Assembly (NCBI RefSeq): GCF_006575665.1 | Contig: NZ_CP041253.1 | Location: forward strand, 3,943,001-4,007,000 | Source of the DNA: Echinicola soli | GTDB taxonomy: Bacteria > Bacteroidota > Bacteroidia > Cytophagales > Cyclobacteriaceae | DNA length: 64,000 nucleotides | Direction of reading: 5' to 3' | Part shown: piece by piece, positions 28,028-38,670 of the stretch | How positions within the stretch are numbered: the stretch's first letter is position 1 | Layout of the letters: each line of letters starts with the position of its first letter | Position numbers and translations under genes: made by a program | Notes under the pieces: generated by a model | What the model saw: only the letters and a program-made list of their open reading frames with translations | The model's database searches: none | Told to the model about the DNA's origin: nothing

Positions 28028-28444
28028 ATGAAATTTTCAAGAAAAGGATCAGCTAACTGGAAAGGCAGTGGAAAAGAAGGCAAAGGCACTGTCAGCACCG
28101 AAACCACGGTTTTGGATAATACGCCATATTCTTTCAAATCACGTTTTGAAGAGGGAAAAGGTACCAATCCTGAAGAACTGCTGGGTGCTGCCCATGCAGG
28201 GTGTTTCTCGATGAAGCTGAGTTTTGTGCTCAATGAAATGGGCTTTACTGCTGATAACATCGATACTACCGCAAAAGTAACCATGCAGGATGGCAAGATC
28301 ACCAATGTGCATTTGGATCTTAGCGCCAAAGTTCCAGATATCAGTGACGACGATTTCCAAAAAGCTGCTAAAGACGCTAAAGAAAACTGTCCTGTTTCCG
28401 CCCTCTTCAGCACGGAGATAACCATGGATGCCAAATTAGGGTAA
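28028..28444 (+). CDS. OsmC family peroxiredoxin
   Basis: The start chosen is ATG at 28028 (MKFSRKGSANWKGSGKEGKG), giving 138 residues, the normal OsmC length; an upstream in-frame start at 27950 adds a run of non-homologous residues. The two redox cysteines are present: C59 in GAAHAGCFSM and C121 in KENCPVSALF. OsmC/Ohr proteins reduce organic hydroperoxides. The arrangement is monocistronic with a perfect inverted repeat downstream. Confidence 0.92.
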   Translation: MKFSRKGSANWKGSGKEGKGTVSTETTVLDNTPYSFKSRFEEGKGTNPEELLGAAHAGCFSMKLSFVLNEMGFTADNIDTTAKVTMQDGKITNVHLDLSAKVPDISDDDFQKAAKDAKENCPVSALFSTEITMDAKLG

Positions 28445-28471
28445 AATATTCCATCTAGTCAAGCACTAAGA

Positions 28472-28541
28472 AGTTTCTCACGGAATTTCACCAATGTACA
28501 CTAATTTGAAAAGTGTCATTTTGTGATTACCGTGAGAAACT
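28472..28541. repeat. 70-bp inverted-repeat element downstream of osmC-type gene
   Basis: Perfect 12-bp arms AGTTTCTCACGG (28472-28483) and CCGTGAGAAACT (28530-28541) enclose 46 bases, with inner arms ACACT/AGTGT. It begins 27 bases past the OsmC stop. It could end transcription or be a tiny non-autonomous element; no second copy is seen in the window. Confidence 0.6.
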
Positions 28542-28605
28542 CTCGTTTAATCCGCTTTTGTTAGATCAAGTAATATTCCTGAGGGAAGATTAGGGAATTG
28601 TTTAA

Positions 28606-28683
28606 GATGTTCTGTTCGTTAAGATAAAGAAATCTTTTTCAGGACGATTTGTCCCCGATATCCACCGGGGCAGGCTATTCCGA
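28606..28683 (+). repeat. Interspersed repeat A, copy 2
   Basis: Aligns with 22139-22215 (repeat A copy 1): GATG.TC.GTTCGTT.AGATAAAG, ACGATTTGTCCCCGATATC, C.GGGGCAGGCTATTCCGA. It is then followed by a different tail (28684-28775) rich in ATCCCGATACATCGGGA-type palindromes. No gene lies in 28445-28832. Confidence 0.7.
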
Positions 28684-28832
28684 TCCCGATACATCGGGAA
28701 GGAATCGCTTACATCATGCTAGTTTGGAAAGCGACTCCTCTTTCGCTTGTCCGCCTTGGTGGAGCACGGTGACTGTTAGCTAGAAATGGTGATTTACAAC
28801 AGTTATGCTAAAAACGATTTCCCCTTTTTTGA

Positions 28833-29792
28833 TTAGGAATATTCTTCCCAGAAATCAGAAAATTCGTAAGGACTGTTATGCGCTGTCCATAATTTACCGT
28901 CGGTAAAGCGGTAAGGGCCTTCAAGTTGGTTGAGTTGATCCATTTCCTCTTGACTCAAGGTTAATAGATTTGACTTAAAGTTTTCCTCAATCCTAGAAGG
29001 GGTTACTGACTTGGGAATCACAGCTATATCCCGTTGAAGATTCCAGGCCAGCACTACTTGAGCGGTACTGGCATTTAGCTTATTGGCTATATCTTTTACA
29101 TGTTCGTTTTCTAAAAGGATGGGAAGGTCTACCCCACCTTGCCCCTGAGTTCTATATGCAGCACCAAGTGGCGCATAAGCAGTAAGATGTATGTCCTCAT
29201 TTTTGCAGAAATCTACCAATCCCTGCTGGGGTAAAAATGGATGCATTTCGACTTGGTTGACTTCAGGCTTTACCTTTGCTTTGGAGAGAACTTCCTTAAG
29301 CTTATTGATTTTAAAATTGGAAACACCGATATGTTTTACTTTTCCAGTTTCCAAAAGTCCTTCCATGGCCGTCCAGGTGGTGGATAACGGAATGCTCTCC
29401 AAGGATTCAAAATCCGCATTGGATTCAGGGAAGTCCACCCCATACTTCAGGGCCAATGGCCAATGTACCAAATAGAGATCCAGATAGTCGAGCTGAAGGT
29501 CCTTTAGCGTGTTTTCTAAAGCAGGAAGGACGTGTTCGGGTTTATGACTGTCATTCCAAAGCTTAGACGTAACCCAAATATCACTTCTTTTGATAGTTTT
29601 ATCTGCAAATGCCTTAGCAAATGCATCCCCTATTTCTTTTTCGTTTTTATAGATATATGCACAATCAAAGTGACGGTAGCCCACTTCGATGGCTTTTAAA
29701 ACTGCTTCATAAACCTCTCCTGGCTTTGATTGCCAAGTGCCCAGACCTAAAATGGGCATTTTATCCCCATTACTAAAAGTTAGTGATTTCAT
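28833..29792 (-). CDS. Aldo/keto reductase
   Basis: A 319-residue NAD(P)H-dependent reductase of TIM-barrel fold. The tetrad is visible: Asp and Tyr in HFDCAYIYKNEKEIG (about residues 43-48), Lys in WVTSKLWND (about 77) and His in LYLVHWPLALK (about 110). The coenzyme-binding end IPKSVTPSRIEENFKS is also present. The best resemblance is to aldose/aldehyde reductases (AKR1-like); substrate unknown. It begins 39 bases left of the terminator that follows dodecin, so is likely transcribed alone. Confidence 0.93.
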   Translation of the reverse strand: MKSLTFSNGDKMPILGLGTWQSKPGEVYEAVLKAIEVGYRHFDCAYIYKNEKEIGDAFAKAFADKTIKRSDIWVTSKLWNDSHKPEHVLPALENTLKDLQLDYLDLYLVHWPLALKYGVDFPESNADFESLESIPLSTTWTAMEGLLETGKVKHIGVSNFKINKLKEVLSKAKVKPEVNQVEMHPFLPQQGLVDFCKNEDIHLTAYAPLGAAYRTQGQGGVDLPILLENEHVKDIANKLNASTAQVVLAWNLQRDIAVIPKSVTPSRIEENFKSNLLTLSQEEMDQLNQLEGPYRFTDGKLWTAHNSPYEFSDFWEEYS

Positions 29793-29830
29793 ACGTTTGC
29801 TTGATTTTGAAAATTATTGATGAAAGTAAC

Positions 29831-29869
29831 CCCTTTGAAAAGGTACCATAAATATACCTTTTCAAAGGG
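29831..29869 (-). terminator. Long hairpin between dodecin and aldo/keto reductase genes
   Basis: 15-bp perfect arms CCCTTTGAAAAGGTA (29831-29845) and TACCTTTTCAAAGGG (29855-29869) with a 9-base loop, 27 bases past the dodecin stop. Little U-tract follows. Confidence 0.65.
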
Positions 29870-29895
29870 TAATTGGAAAACAAAAGTTCCGAAGA

Positions 29896-30096
29896 TCAAT
29901 TCACTTCAAAGGAGACCTTTGCATTTATCCCATAAGAAACGATTTGGTTGTTTTCCACATTGGCTTTCATGTTTTCTACATAAACGGACTTAATGTTTTT
30001 TACCGTTTTGGAAGCTTCAGTGACGGCATTTTTGACGGCATCATCAAAGCTTTTTTCAGAACTGGCAATAACTTCAATAATCTTCACTATAGACAT
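29896..30096 (-). CDS. Dodecin (flavin-binding)
   Basis: The start is the ATG giving MSIVKIIEVIASSEKSFDDA; a long upstream extension of the frame (to 30228) is not homologous and overlaps thiH. The protein has 66 residues, as is usual for dodecins, and shows the conserved pattern VIASSEKSFDDAVKNAVTEASKTVKNIKSVYV...V..Y.. .VSFEVN. Dodecins form hollow 12-mers that bind flavins (FMN, riboflavin) and store or shield them. It lies just downstream of thiH on the same strand with an 89-bp gap and could be part of the thi transcript. Confidence 0.85.
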   Translation of the reverse strand: MSIVKIIEVIASSEKSFDDAVKNAVTEASKTVKNIKSVYVENMKANVENNQIVSYGINAKVSFEVN

Positions 30097-30185
30097 AACA
30101 TTAGAATTTTGGGTTAACAAATGAATGTTGGTCATTTTGACCGATGTCCAAATAGATGCAAAACATCTGCCAAGATAGCGTTTAT

Positions 30186-31310
30186 TTACCCAAAAGTACC
30201 TTGTAAAATAGGATCCCAGTCCTTCCAAACCGGTTGATAACCATTCCTTTCCAATAAATCCGCTACTTTCCTGGGACTCCGTTCGTCTGAAATCTCGAAT
30301 TGCTCCAAGGACTCCTTGCCTGCGGCATATCCTCCTGGATTGGTTTTGGAGCCCGCGCTCATGGACGTAATGCCCAGCTTGATCACATGGTTTCTGAAGT
30401 GCTCTGTTTCACGCGTGGATAATGACAACTCTACATCAGGATCCATAAGGCGATATGCGCAGATAAGCTGTACCAATTCCCTGTCACTCATGGCTACCTT
30501 GGGTTCTTGACCGCCCGAAAATGGCCTCAGTCGGGGAAAAGAGATGGCATATTTTGTCTGCCAATATTTCTTCTCTAAATAGCGCAAGTGCATGGCGGTG
30601 TAAAAACTGTCTACCCGCCAGTCTTCCAGACCGATCAGCGAACCAATGCCAATCTTGTGTATACCCGCTCTTCCTAGTCGGTCGGGCGTTTCGAGCCGAT
30701 AGTCAAAGTTAGACTTTTTGCCTTTTGGATGGTGGATTTTGTAGGTTTCGCGGTAATAGGTCTCCTGGTAAACCAATACACTGTGAAGGCCACTGCTGAT
30801 CAGCCGCTCGTATTCATCCTGGTCAAGCGGCTGTACTTCCATACTGACATTGGCAAAATGAGGCTTGATGAGCTGAATGGCATGCGCTAGATAGTCCACC
30901 CCCACCGTTCTGTTTGCCTCACCGGTTACTAGGAGAATATGTTCAAAACCCATTCCCTTAAGCACTTCCACTTCCTTCATGATTTCTTTGTCAGAAAGGG
31001 TTTTACGTGGGATTTTATTGTCCAGACTGAACCCGCAATAGGTGCAGATATTTTGGCATTCATTGGAAAGGTACAGTGGGGCAAAAAGTTGCATATTGTT
31101 ACCAAACCGTTGCAGTGTCAATTGACGGCTCTTTTGCGCCATCACCTCTAGATAGGGAGCTGCTGCTGGAGAAATCATGACCAAGAAGTCTTCCAGGTCC
31201 CTTTCTTTTTTGGCCAAGGTTTGCTCTACTCTTGTAGCAGTAACATTGGTTAAAGCTTGATGTACTTTTTCTGGTGGATATTGAGATAGAAGGTCTTTAA
31301 ATTCACTCAT
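30186..31310 (-). CDS. thiH: 2-iminoacetate synthase ThiH
   Basis: Radical SAM enzyme that splits tyrosine into 2-iminoacetate (dehydroglycine) and p-cresol for thiazole formation. The protein has 374 residues, the normal length. The [4Fe-4S] motif CX3CX2C is C85-C89-C92 in [12 protein letters not shown], followed by the classic ThiH end ([21 protein letters not shown]). The first codons overlap the thiG end by eight bases. It is the last thi gene. Use of ThiH in place of ThiO marks an anaerobe-type branch of thiazole synthesis. Confidence 0.97.
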   Translation of the reverse strand: MSEFKDLLSQYPPEKVHQALTNVTATRVEQTLAKKERDLEDFLVMISPAAAPYLEVMAQKSRQLTLQRFGNNMQLFAPLYLSNECQNICTYCGFSLDNKIPRKTLSDKEIMKEVEVLKGMGFEHILLVTGEANRTVGVDYLAHAIQLIKPHFANVSMEVQPLDQDEYERLISSGLHSVLVYQETYYRETYKIHHPKGKKSNFDYRLETPDRLGRAGIHKIGIGSLIGLEDWRVDSFYTAMHLRYLEKKYWQTKYAISFPRLRPFSGGQEPKVAMSDRELVQLICAYRLMDPDVELSLSTRETEHFRNHVIKLGITSMSAGSKTNPGGYAAGKESLEQFEISDERSPRKVADLLERNGYQPVWKDWDPILQGTFG

Positions 31311-32070
31311 AGGATAAGAATTCTGTTAATGGACTACTTGGATTTGCTTGGGTACTGATAGCTCCTTTACCACACGCATAGGCCATTCTACCTGCTTCAA
31401 CAGCCATCTTAAAAGCTTTTGCCATTTCTACGGGATTTTGGGCTACGGCAATGGCCGTATTGACCAAAACCGCGTCAGCCCCTATTTCCATGGCTTGGGC
31501 AGCATGGGATGGAACGCCCAGCCCCGCATCTATGACCACCGGAACGTTACTTTGTTCAATAATTATTTTGAGGAAATCAAGGGTTTTGAGGCCATTATTG
31601 CTGCCAATGGGAGAACCTAGCGGCATCACTGCAGCTGCCCCTGCTTCCTCAAGCCTTTTACATAGCACCGGGTCTGCATGGACATAGGGCAATACCACAA
31701 AGCCTTCCTTCACCAATTCTTCCGTAGCTTTTAGTGTCTCTATAGGGTCGGGCAATAAATATTTGGGATCCGGATGTATTTCCAGCTTCACCCATTGGGT
31801 TTCCAATGCCTCTCTGGCCAGTTGAGCCGCAAAAACGGCTTCTTTAGCTGTTCGTACACCCGAAGTATTCGGAAGCAAGTTAATTCTGGGATGGGATAAG
31901 TGAGCCAACATATCATCATCTTTGTCCTTGACATTTACTCTTCTCAGTGCCACTGTCACTAGTTCGGATCCCGAAGCCTCGAGCGAATCCTGCATGGATT
32001 GGTAAGTAGGGAATTTTCCAGTTCCTGTAAAGAGCCTGGATGTAAATGTTTTATTGGCAATGGTCAACAT
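31303..32070 (-). CDS. thiG: Thiazole synthase ThiG
   Basis: A 255-residue TIM-barrel enzyme that condenses DXP, 2-iminoacetate and ThiS-thiocarboxylate into the thiazole. The Schiff-base lysine lies in WVKLEIHPD (around residue 98), and the phosphate-binding loops [27 protein letters not shown] are intact. It overlaps the thiE end by 20 bases and thiH by 8 bases, showing translational coupling within the operon. Confidence 0.97.
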   Translation of the reverse strand: MLTIANKTFTSRLFTGTGKFPTYQSMQDSLEASGSELVTVALRRVNVKDKDDDMLAHLSHPRINLLPNTSGVRTAKEAVFAAQLAREALETQWVKLEIHPDPKYLLPDPIETLKATEELVKEGFVVLPYVHADPVLCKRLEEAGAAAVMPLGSPIGSNNGLKTLDFLKIIIEQSNVPVVIDAGLGVPSHAAQAMEIGADAVLVNTAIAVAQNPVEMAKAFKMAVEAGRMAYACGKGAISTQANPSSPLTEFLSYE

Positions 32071-32698
32071 AGTCGAATGTATTTTTAATTTCTTTGATTA
32101 ATTCTTGTGGCGTCTCGCTTTGGTGAAGCAAACCGCTGACGGCCACTCCATCCAAACCGATCGCTTTTAGAGAAGCGAGGTCTTCACTGATTATTCCTCC
32201 TATGGCAATGATGGGGAGATCAGGAAACATCGTCTTCACTTTATCCATAATAACTTGATAACCAGTTATTCCAAGTATTTTACTTAAATCTTTTTTGGTA
32301 CTGGTAAAACGAAATGGTCCCAGACCGATATAGTCAGCAGTATTGGCAGCGGCCAGGATGTCTTCCAGCGTATTGGCAGTCGCGCCAATGACCATTCGGT
32401 TACCATATCGCTCCCTGATATCCTCAACTGATTTATCATTTTTGCCCACATGTACGCCATAAGCACCTGACTTATGGGCGATCTCAGGATGATCATTGAT
32501 GATCAAAGAACACCCAAATACATCGCAAATTTCTTTGGCCCTATATGCTGTTCTTAGGATAACCGATTTTGGAAATGCTTTCATTCTCAGCTGAACCCAT
32601 TTTCCACCCGCCTCACCATACGTCTGTATGGTGTCCAGATAGTCTTTTGGATGGTCTAGATTGGGTGTGATATAATGTAAAAAACTGATCGTGCTCAT
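32051..32698 (-). CDS. thiE: Thiamine-phosphate synthase ThiE
   Basis: A 215-residue TIM-barrel enzyme that joins HMP-pyrophosphate and thiazole phosphate to TMP. WVQLRMK (QLR/K motif, about residue 34), the [23 protein letters not shown] segment and the [12 protein letters not shown] motif (about residue 137) with the phosphate-binding loop IIAIGGI are complete, so it is the catalytically competent ThiE of the two neighbours. The start overlaps the end of the preceding TenI-like gene by ATGA. Confidence 0.92.
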   Translation of the reverse strand: MSTISFLHYITPNLDHPKDYLDTIQTYGEAGGKWVQLRMKAFPKSVILRTAYRAKEICDVFGCSLIINDHPEIAHKSGAYGVHVGKNDKSVEDIRERYGNRMVIGATANTLEDILAAANTADYIGLGPFRFTSTKKDLSKILGITGYQVIMDKVKTMFPDLPIIAIGGIISEDLASLKAIGLDGVAVSGLLHQSETPQELIKEIKNTFDYVDHCQ

Positions 32699-33290
32699 TT
32701 TAGGGCTGTATTTTTATAGTTCAAGAACCGCTTTAGTCGTATTTCAGTATTTTCCCCGTTCCAAATACCTCCCATTATAGCTGCCCCGTCAAATCCAATC
32801 GAGTCTAGATAAGGTAAATGTTCAGGAGTAATCCCGCCGAGGGCAAATAATTGGAAAGGTAAATCTCCTTTATAAGCTGCAGTCCATTCGCTGAGTTTAT
32901 GGGTAGTAAAGGCTTGTCGGTAACCGGGTTTTGAGATGCTATCAAAAACCGGGCTTATAAATGAATAATCCAGTGCTGCATTTGGGGATTCTTGCAAATC
33001 TTCCAGTTTGTGAAAGGACTTACTGGTCACGACCGACCCTGGACAAATGAGCTGGTCACTTTTAAAATGCGTTCCTCCCACCCCATATTGATGAACCAAC
33101 TCATGGTGCTCATGAAATGAAATTTTAGAATAATAGACAGTAGGCACTTGTTCGATTAATTCTTCCATTTGGGCTTTTGACCAACTTGGCTTTCGGATGT
33201 GCAGGCGATAAAGGCCATGGTCCAAGAGCCGGACCATGGTTTGGATTTCCTCTTTTTCTTTATTGGGAGAACTGATTAAAATCAGCTTCA

Positions 33291-33291
<1 letters not shown>
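32695..33291 (-). CDS. TenI/ThiE-like protein
   Basis: A 198-residue shorter ThiE homologue. The QLR.K motif is changed to YRLHIRKP, and the GPxxxTxTK motif is changed to FISPVFDSISKPGY; GTHF, FQLFALGGI and FDGAAIMGGIW remain. This pattern fits TenI, which isomerises the thiazole carboxylate tautomer rather than making TMP. Its start codon shares a base with the thiC stop (TAATG), and it ends on the thiE start. Assignment as thiazole tautomerase (tenI) is an inference; a second ThiE with altered specificity is the alternative. Confidence 0.8.
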
Positions 33292-35285
<1,994 letters not shown>

Positions 35286-35548
35286 TCATTCGCTACCCTA
35301 CCAGTGACCATCAGCCCAATTCCCGAAGTCGGGCTGTCCTGGACACTGATATCCACATCAAGCGGACTTGGGGGATTACGATCTCGACCAGCGAGCAAAT
35401 AGCGTAGGATGGTCAAAATTTGGCGTCACCGAAACAACGTGAATTTACAATCCACCTTATCACAAGTTCTGGATTGCAAATCCGAAACAGCTCAATAACT
35501 ATAGACCTTAGTTCGACTATGAAAGCAGTATTAAACCGTCATTGCAAG

Positions 35549-35633
35549 CCTGCCTGGCGCAGACAGGCCTGCCTTTGGCTCCAGACAGGCCTGCCTTTGG
35601 CTGTAGACAGGCCTGCCTCTGGCTGTAGACAGG
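35549..35633 (+). repeat. Tandem 19-22 bp repeat array between thiS and thiC
   Basis: Four units: CCTGCCTGGCGCAGACAGG (35549-35567), then three 22-bp units CCTGCCT(T/C)TGGCT(CC/GT)AGACAGG (35568-35589, 35590-35611, 35612-35633). Each unit has CCTG.CT and AGACAGG ends that pair, so every unit can fold. The surrounding gap (35163-35710) also has a CCCGA-AGTC-GGG hairpin near 35322, and shows no gene. A related string occurs in the loop of repeat B copy 3. Confidence 0.8.
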
Positions 35634-35710
35634 CTCGTAGTGATGATTTTTAAATTGAACTGAGGTTTATAGGGACTGACAGCTGATAACGTCTATCTTC
35701 GTATTTCCCC

Positions 35711-35917
35711 TCACCCGCCTTGTGTAGCTTTTATGATGAGGATTTGATCGTTTTCGGAGAGTTTGTAATGATCCCATTCAGATTTGGGGATTACCTGATC
35801 ATTGACGGCCAAGGCCATGCCACGAGTCGGGTGGATTTCCTTTTTATGGAGCATTCCTGACAATGACAAATCCCCGTCTGTAAGCTCAAAGGGCTCATCG
35901 TTAAGGAGAAAATTCAT
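35711..35917 (-). CDS. thiS: Sulfur carrier protein ThiS
   Basis: A 68-residue beta-grasp protein ending in the diagnostic Gly-Gly (IIKATQGG), which becomes a thiocarboxylate and donates sulfur to ThiG. MNFLLNDEPFELTDG starts it. It is the first gene after the riboswitch. No ThiF or MoeB-like activating gene is in the window, so the adenylyltransferase must be elsewhere. Confidence 0.93.
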   Translation of the reverse strand: MNFLLNDEPFELTDGDLSLSGMLHKKEIHPTRGMALAVNDQVIPKSEWDHYKLSENDQILIIKATQGG

Positions 35918-35989
35918 AAGAACTTAATTTTTGTGAATAAATAAAAAAACTTCAGGAATGAAGATAATCGCTCGGAAGGACGCTTCACT

Positions 35990-36068
35990 TTTCCCTTCGC
36001 CCGCATTACCGGGATCAGGTTCAGAGGGTATGTCTCAGTCCCGATGGATCATCGGAACACCCCTAAAG
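35990..36068 (-). ncRNA. TPP riboswitch (THI element)
   Basis: On the minus strand the THI box is complete: GGGGTG at the 5' arm, CTGAGA, ACCCTCTGAACCTGATC, then the CCCGGTAATGCGGGCGAAGGG closing element (in pieces: CGGGTAAT-like GGTAATGC, GGGCGAAGGGA). It lies 73-151 bases before the thiS start and so controls the whole operon when thiamine pyrophosphate is bound. In the intervening 73 bases no strong stem is obvious by eye, so whether control is by termination or translation is open. Confidence 0.95.
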
Positions 36069-36214
36069 TCTTGTACGTACTTGCAAAGGTAGAATGATAG
36101 CGGAATTTTAAAAGCTATTGGTGAATTTTATTTGGATTGAACAGTCATTCCAACTTATAATCTACCTGGAGGCAGGAAATAGAGGATAGCGGCACTATTT
36201 TCCTTATTAATTTT

Positions 36215-36872
36215 TACTGGCGTTCGACCAAATTTCAAATATGATCAAAAACTGTCTTTAAATAGAAATTTGAGGATTTTTATTCCAATCCCTAAAATGA
36301 CCTTCAACACAGGGCAAACGCATTTACCAAGCATGAGCAAAATTAATGGATTTATGAATAATAGGCCTAATTGCCGATCCTCAAGGGTTGGACAGCTGAA
36401 CATTGGTTGTGCATATTAGCCCTTGCTGCGGTTATAGGAATATATCAACTTACTGAAAAGGATCAGGCAAATTGTTTTTGGATCACTCCCCTGAAAGGGG
36501 TGTTTAATCCAGCCCAATGAAACGCATTGGGCCAATAGGTGATGATGGGACTACCTGCGGCCTGTAAGGCCAGCTAAAAATCTTCCCGTGCATATTGTTT
36601 GACTTGATGGAAGAACTGAGCTGGGCTTTCAGCCTTAATGGCTACAAGCGATTTTCTGATAATAGGACTCATTAACAAGGGATTAGATGGTATTTAACCA
36701 TTCCTCGTCCAAGGATCGATCCTTGGACGAGGAAAACACGGCTAGATTTAGCAACCCCAAAGGGAATGATTTTTTTAAAATGCGTTCGCCTTGCCCCATC
36801 CCCTAAAGGGGATTTAGGGGTGAAAACAGTTGCTTTTTTTCCATTTAACGATCGTTTTCCAGGACGCCAGTA
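36215..36872 (+). mobile_element. MITE-like element, copy 1 (with inserted or cargo sequence)
   Basis: The ends are perfect inverted hexamers TACTGG...CCAGTA, with near-inverted TACTGGCGTTC/GGACGCCAGTA. Both sides carry the 9-bp duplication ATTAATTTT (36206-36214 and 36873-36881). The left 90 bp (to ~36304) and right 97 bp (from ~36776) align with copies 2 and 3; the middle ~470 bp is extra and has no transposase. The CCCCTAAA/TTTAGGGG hairpin of the family is near 36800-36822. Confidence 0.8.
36701..36734. repeat. 34-bp perfect palindrome within MITE copy 1
   Basis: Left half TTCCTCGTCCAAGGATC (36701-36717) is followed without spacer by its exact reverse complement (36718-36734). Near it, a GCCCAATG/CATTGGGC stem (36512-36519/36525-36532) also lies in the extra middle part. 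A string CTCCCCTGAAAGGGG...CCCAATGAAA at 36486-36522 recurs at 50522-50558 (repeat C). Confidence 0.85.
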
Positions 36873-36930
36873 ATTAATTTTCCGATATCGAATGTGTCAA
36901 AATCGCATCCAGTATGGTATAAATGGCAGA

Positions 36931-38013
36931 TCAAGGAAACCGATATAAGATCGCATTGACATTCATGCCGGCCCCAACGGAAGCGAAGATCACATGGTCA
37001 CCCGAATTGATATTGTGTCTTTCTATCTCTCCACGGAGCAGCATATCCAATAAAATCGGTATTGTTGCCACAGAATTGTTGCCCAGTTTACTGATGGTAA
37101 TCGGCATGATCTTTCTCGGGTCTTCTTGCATGTCATAAAGTTTGAAGACCCGGTGGATAATGGCATCATCCATTTTGGCATTTGCCTGATGAATAAGGAC
37201 TTTTTTTATATCCCTAATGTCCAAACCTGCCTTATCAATGGTGGCCTTGACCAAACCTGGAACTGTATTCAAGGCATATTCGTAAAGTTTACGCCCATTC
37301 ATTTTCATGAACAAGGTATCATCTTTGTAATCTGTATTATAAGACAGGTCCATTCGTAACAGCATGGCTTCATTCAGGGTGTCTGTCCGGGTTTTATGGG
37401 TCAGTATCCCGACAGGGGTGTTACTTTCCTGGGACTGCAAGATAATGGCTCCTGCCCCATCGGAATAGATCATGCTATCTATATCATGTGGATCAGAAAT
37501 CCTGCTAAGCGTTTCCGCACCGATCACTAGGATGTTTTTGGCATCACCGGATTTGATATAATAATCCCCTTGGATAAGCCCCTGCACCAAACCAGGACAG
37601 CCAAAGGGCAGGTCATAAGCGACGCAATCAGGGTTTTTGATTTGAAGCTTATATTTTACTCGGGAAGCCAGACTGGGAACCATGTCGGATTTTTGGTTGT
37701 CCTTAAGGACATCACCAAAATTATGCGCCACAATGATGTAGTCCAATGTTTCTTTATCCAATAAGGCTGATTTCAATGCTTCTTCTGCGGCAAAGAATGC
37801 CATATCAGAAGTAACATAATCATCCTCGATATATCTTCTTTCGGCTATTTCTGTTATTTCTTGGAATTTCCTGACAATCTCCTCATTGGATTTAGTGAGC
37901 TTTCCACCATCCTTATTATAAAATTGAGCATTTAGAAAATCCTTATTTTTAATCACTTTTGAGGGAACATACTTGCCAGTTCCCTTAATAACAGAATAAT
38001 GCGGATCGGGCAT
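36931..38013 (-). CDS. 3-oxoacyl-ACP synthase III family protein
   Basis: A 360-residue condensing enzyme, taking the ATG that gives MPDPHYSVIKGTGKYVPSKV (38013); a longer frame exists but reads into unrelated sequence. The thiolase-fold catalytic triad is present: Cys139 in DLPFGCPGLV, His in VLIHQANAKM and Asn in KLGNNSVATIP. The N-terminal region (40 residues) differs from textbook FabH, as is usual for Bacteroidota KAS III paralogs. It stands alone, outside a fab cluster, with repeats on both sides. Role: either initiation of fatty acid synthesis or a specialised lipid; not decidable. Confidence 0.85.
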   Translation of the reverse strand: MPDPHYSVIKGTGKYVPSKVIKNKDFLNAQFYNKDGGKLTKSNEEIVRKFQEITEIAERRYIEDDYVTSDMAFFAAEEALKSALLDKETLDYIIVAHNFGDVLKDNQKSDMVPSLASRVKYKLQIKNPDCVAYDLPFGCPGLVQGLIQGDYYIKSGDAKNILVIGAETLSRISDPHDIDSMIYSDGAGAIILQSQESNTPVGILTHKTRTDTLNEAMLLRMDLSYNTDYKDDTLFMKMNGRKLYEYALNTVPGLVKATIDKAGLDIRDIKKVLIHQANAKMDDAIIHRVFKLYDMQEDPRKIMPITISKLGNNSVATIPILLDMLLRGEIERHNINSGDHVIFASVGAGMNVNAILYRFP

Positions 38014-38246
38014 ATAATTTTTTTTTAAAGTGACTTTGATTGATAAACCTATTAATATAAAGGGGGAATTTACTAAAACCATTAATTGGAACAATACAAA
38101 AAGAGAATTTTCGGCCCAAAATGAAAAAACGTAATTAAGGATAACGGAAATACCGACATAGGTACAACAGATCCATCTGCCAAGCTAGAAGTTATTGGAC
38201 ACATTAAGGTAGCTGAAATTGCAGAAATCAATAGGGAATCTAATGG

Positions 38247-38638
38247 TTCTATATGGAATACTGTGGATAAATTATCCACGGGACTGTCCCACTTGTGCGG
38301 ATAGATCAGGGGAATAGTTTTGTTCCTATGGCACAAAGCCCCTGGAGGCAACCTGATTTTACCAGGCTTAAATGCCTAGAGGCATCGGCCAGGACTCCCT
38401 TCTCACTATTTTAGCCGACAGAAGTGTCAGCAGGGATGCTCCGTTAGGTGTATTAGCTTGGTAACAGAAATTGGATACAGCATCCTAACAGTGCCGTAGG
38501 TACTGACCATGGGCAAGGAAAACATATATCATTATCGACTGCATCAGGAGCATGGGCACCCAAATTCATCCGTCCACGCGATGCTTCGATCTCCATAGCC
38601 CGCTAGCGCTCCGTTTACCTATAGTAAATCATATAGAA
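38247..38638 (+). repeat. Interspersed structured repeat B, copy 2 (full)
   Basis: A 392-bp copy with inverted ends TTCTATATG (38247-38255) and CATATAGAA (38630-38638). Near the 5' end is GTGGATAA-A-TTATCCAC (38263-38279), a perfect dyad. Hairpins GACA-GAAG-TGTC, ATGCTCC/GGTGTAT and CAGTGCC/GGTACTG follow. It aligns almost end to end with 40214-40616, and its 3' two thirds align with 11891-12178. No gene is in 38014-38670. Confidence 0.85.
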
Positions 38639-38670
38639 TCTAATTTAGATTCTATTGCCTGGCATTATTT

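Noticed and set aside
35549..35633. Possible CRISPR array
   Set aside because: Units are directly tandem with no unique spacers, and no cas genes are present.
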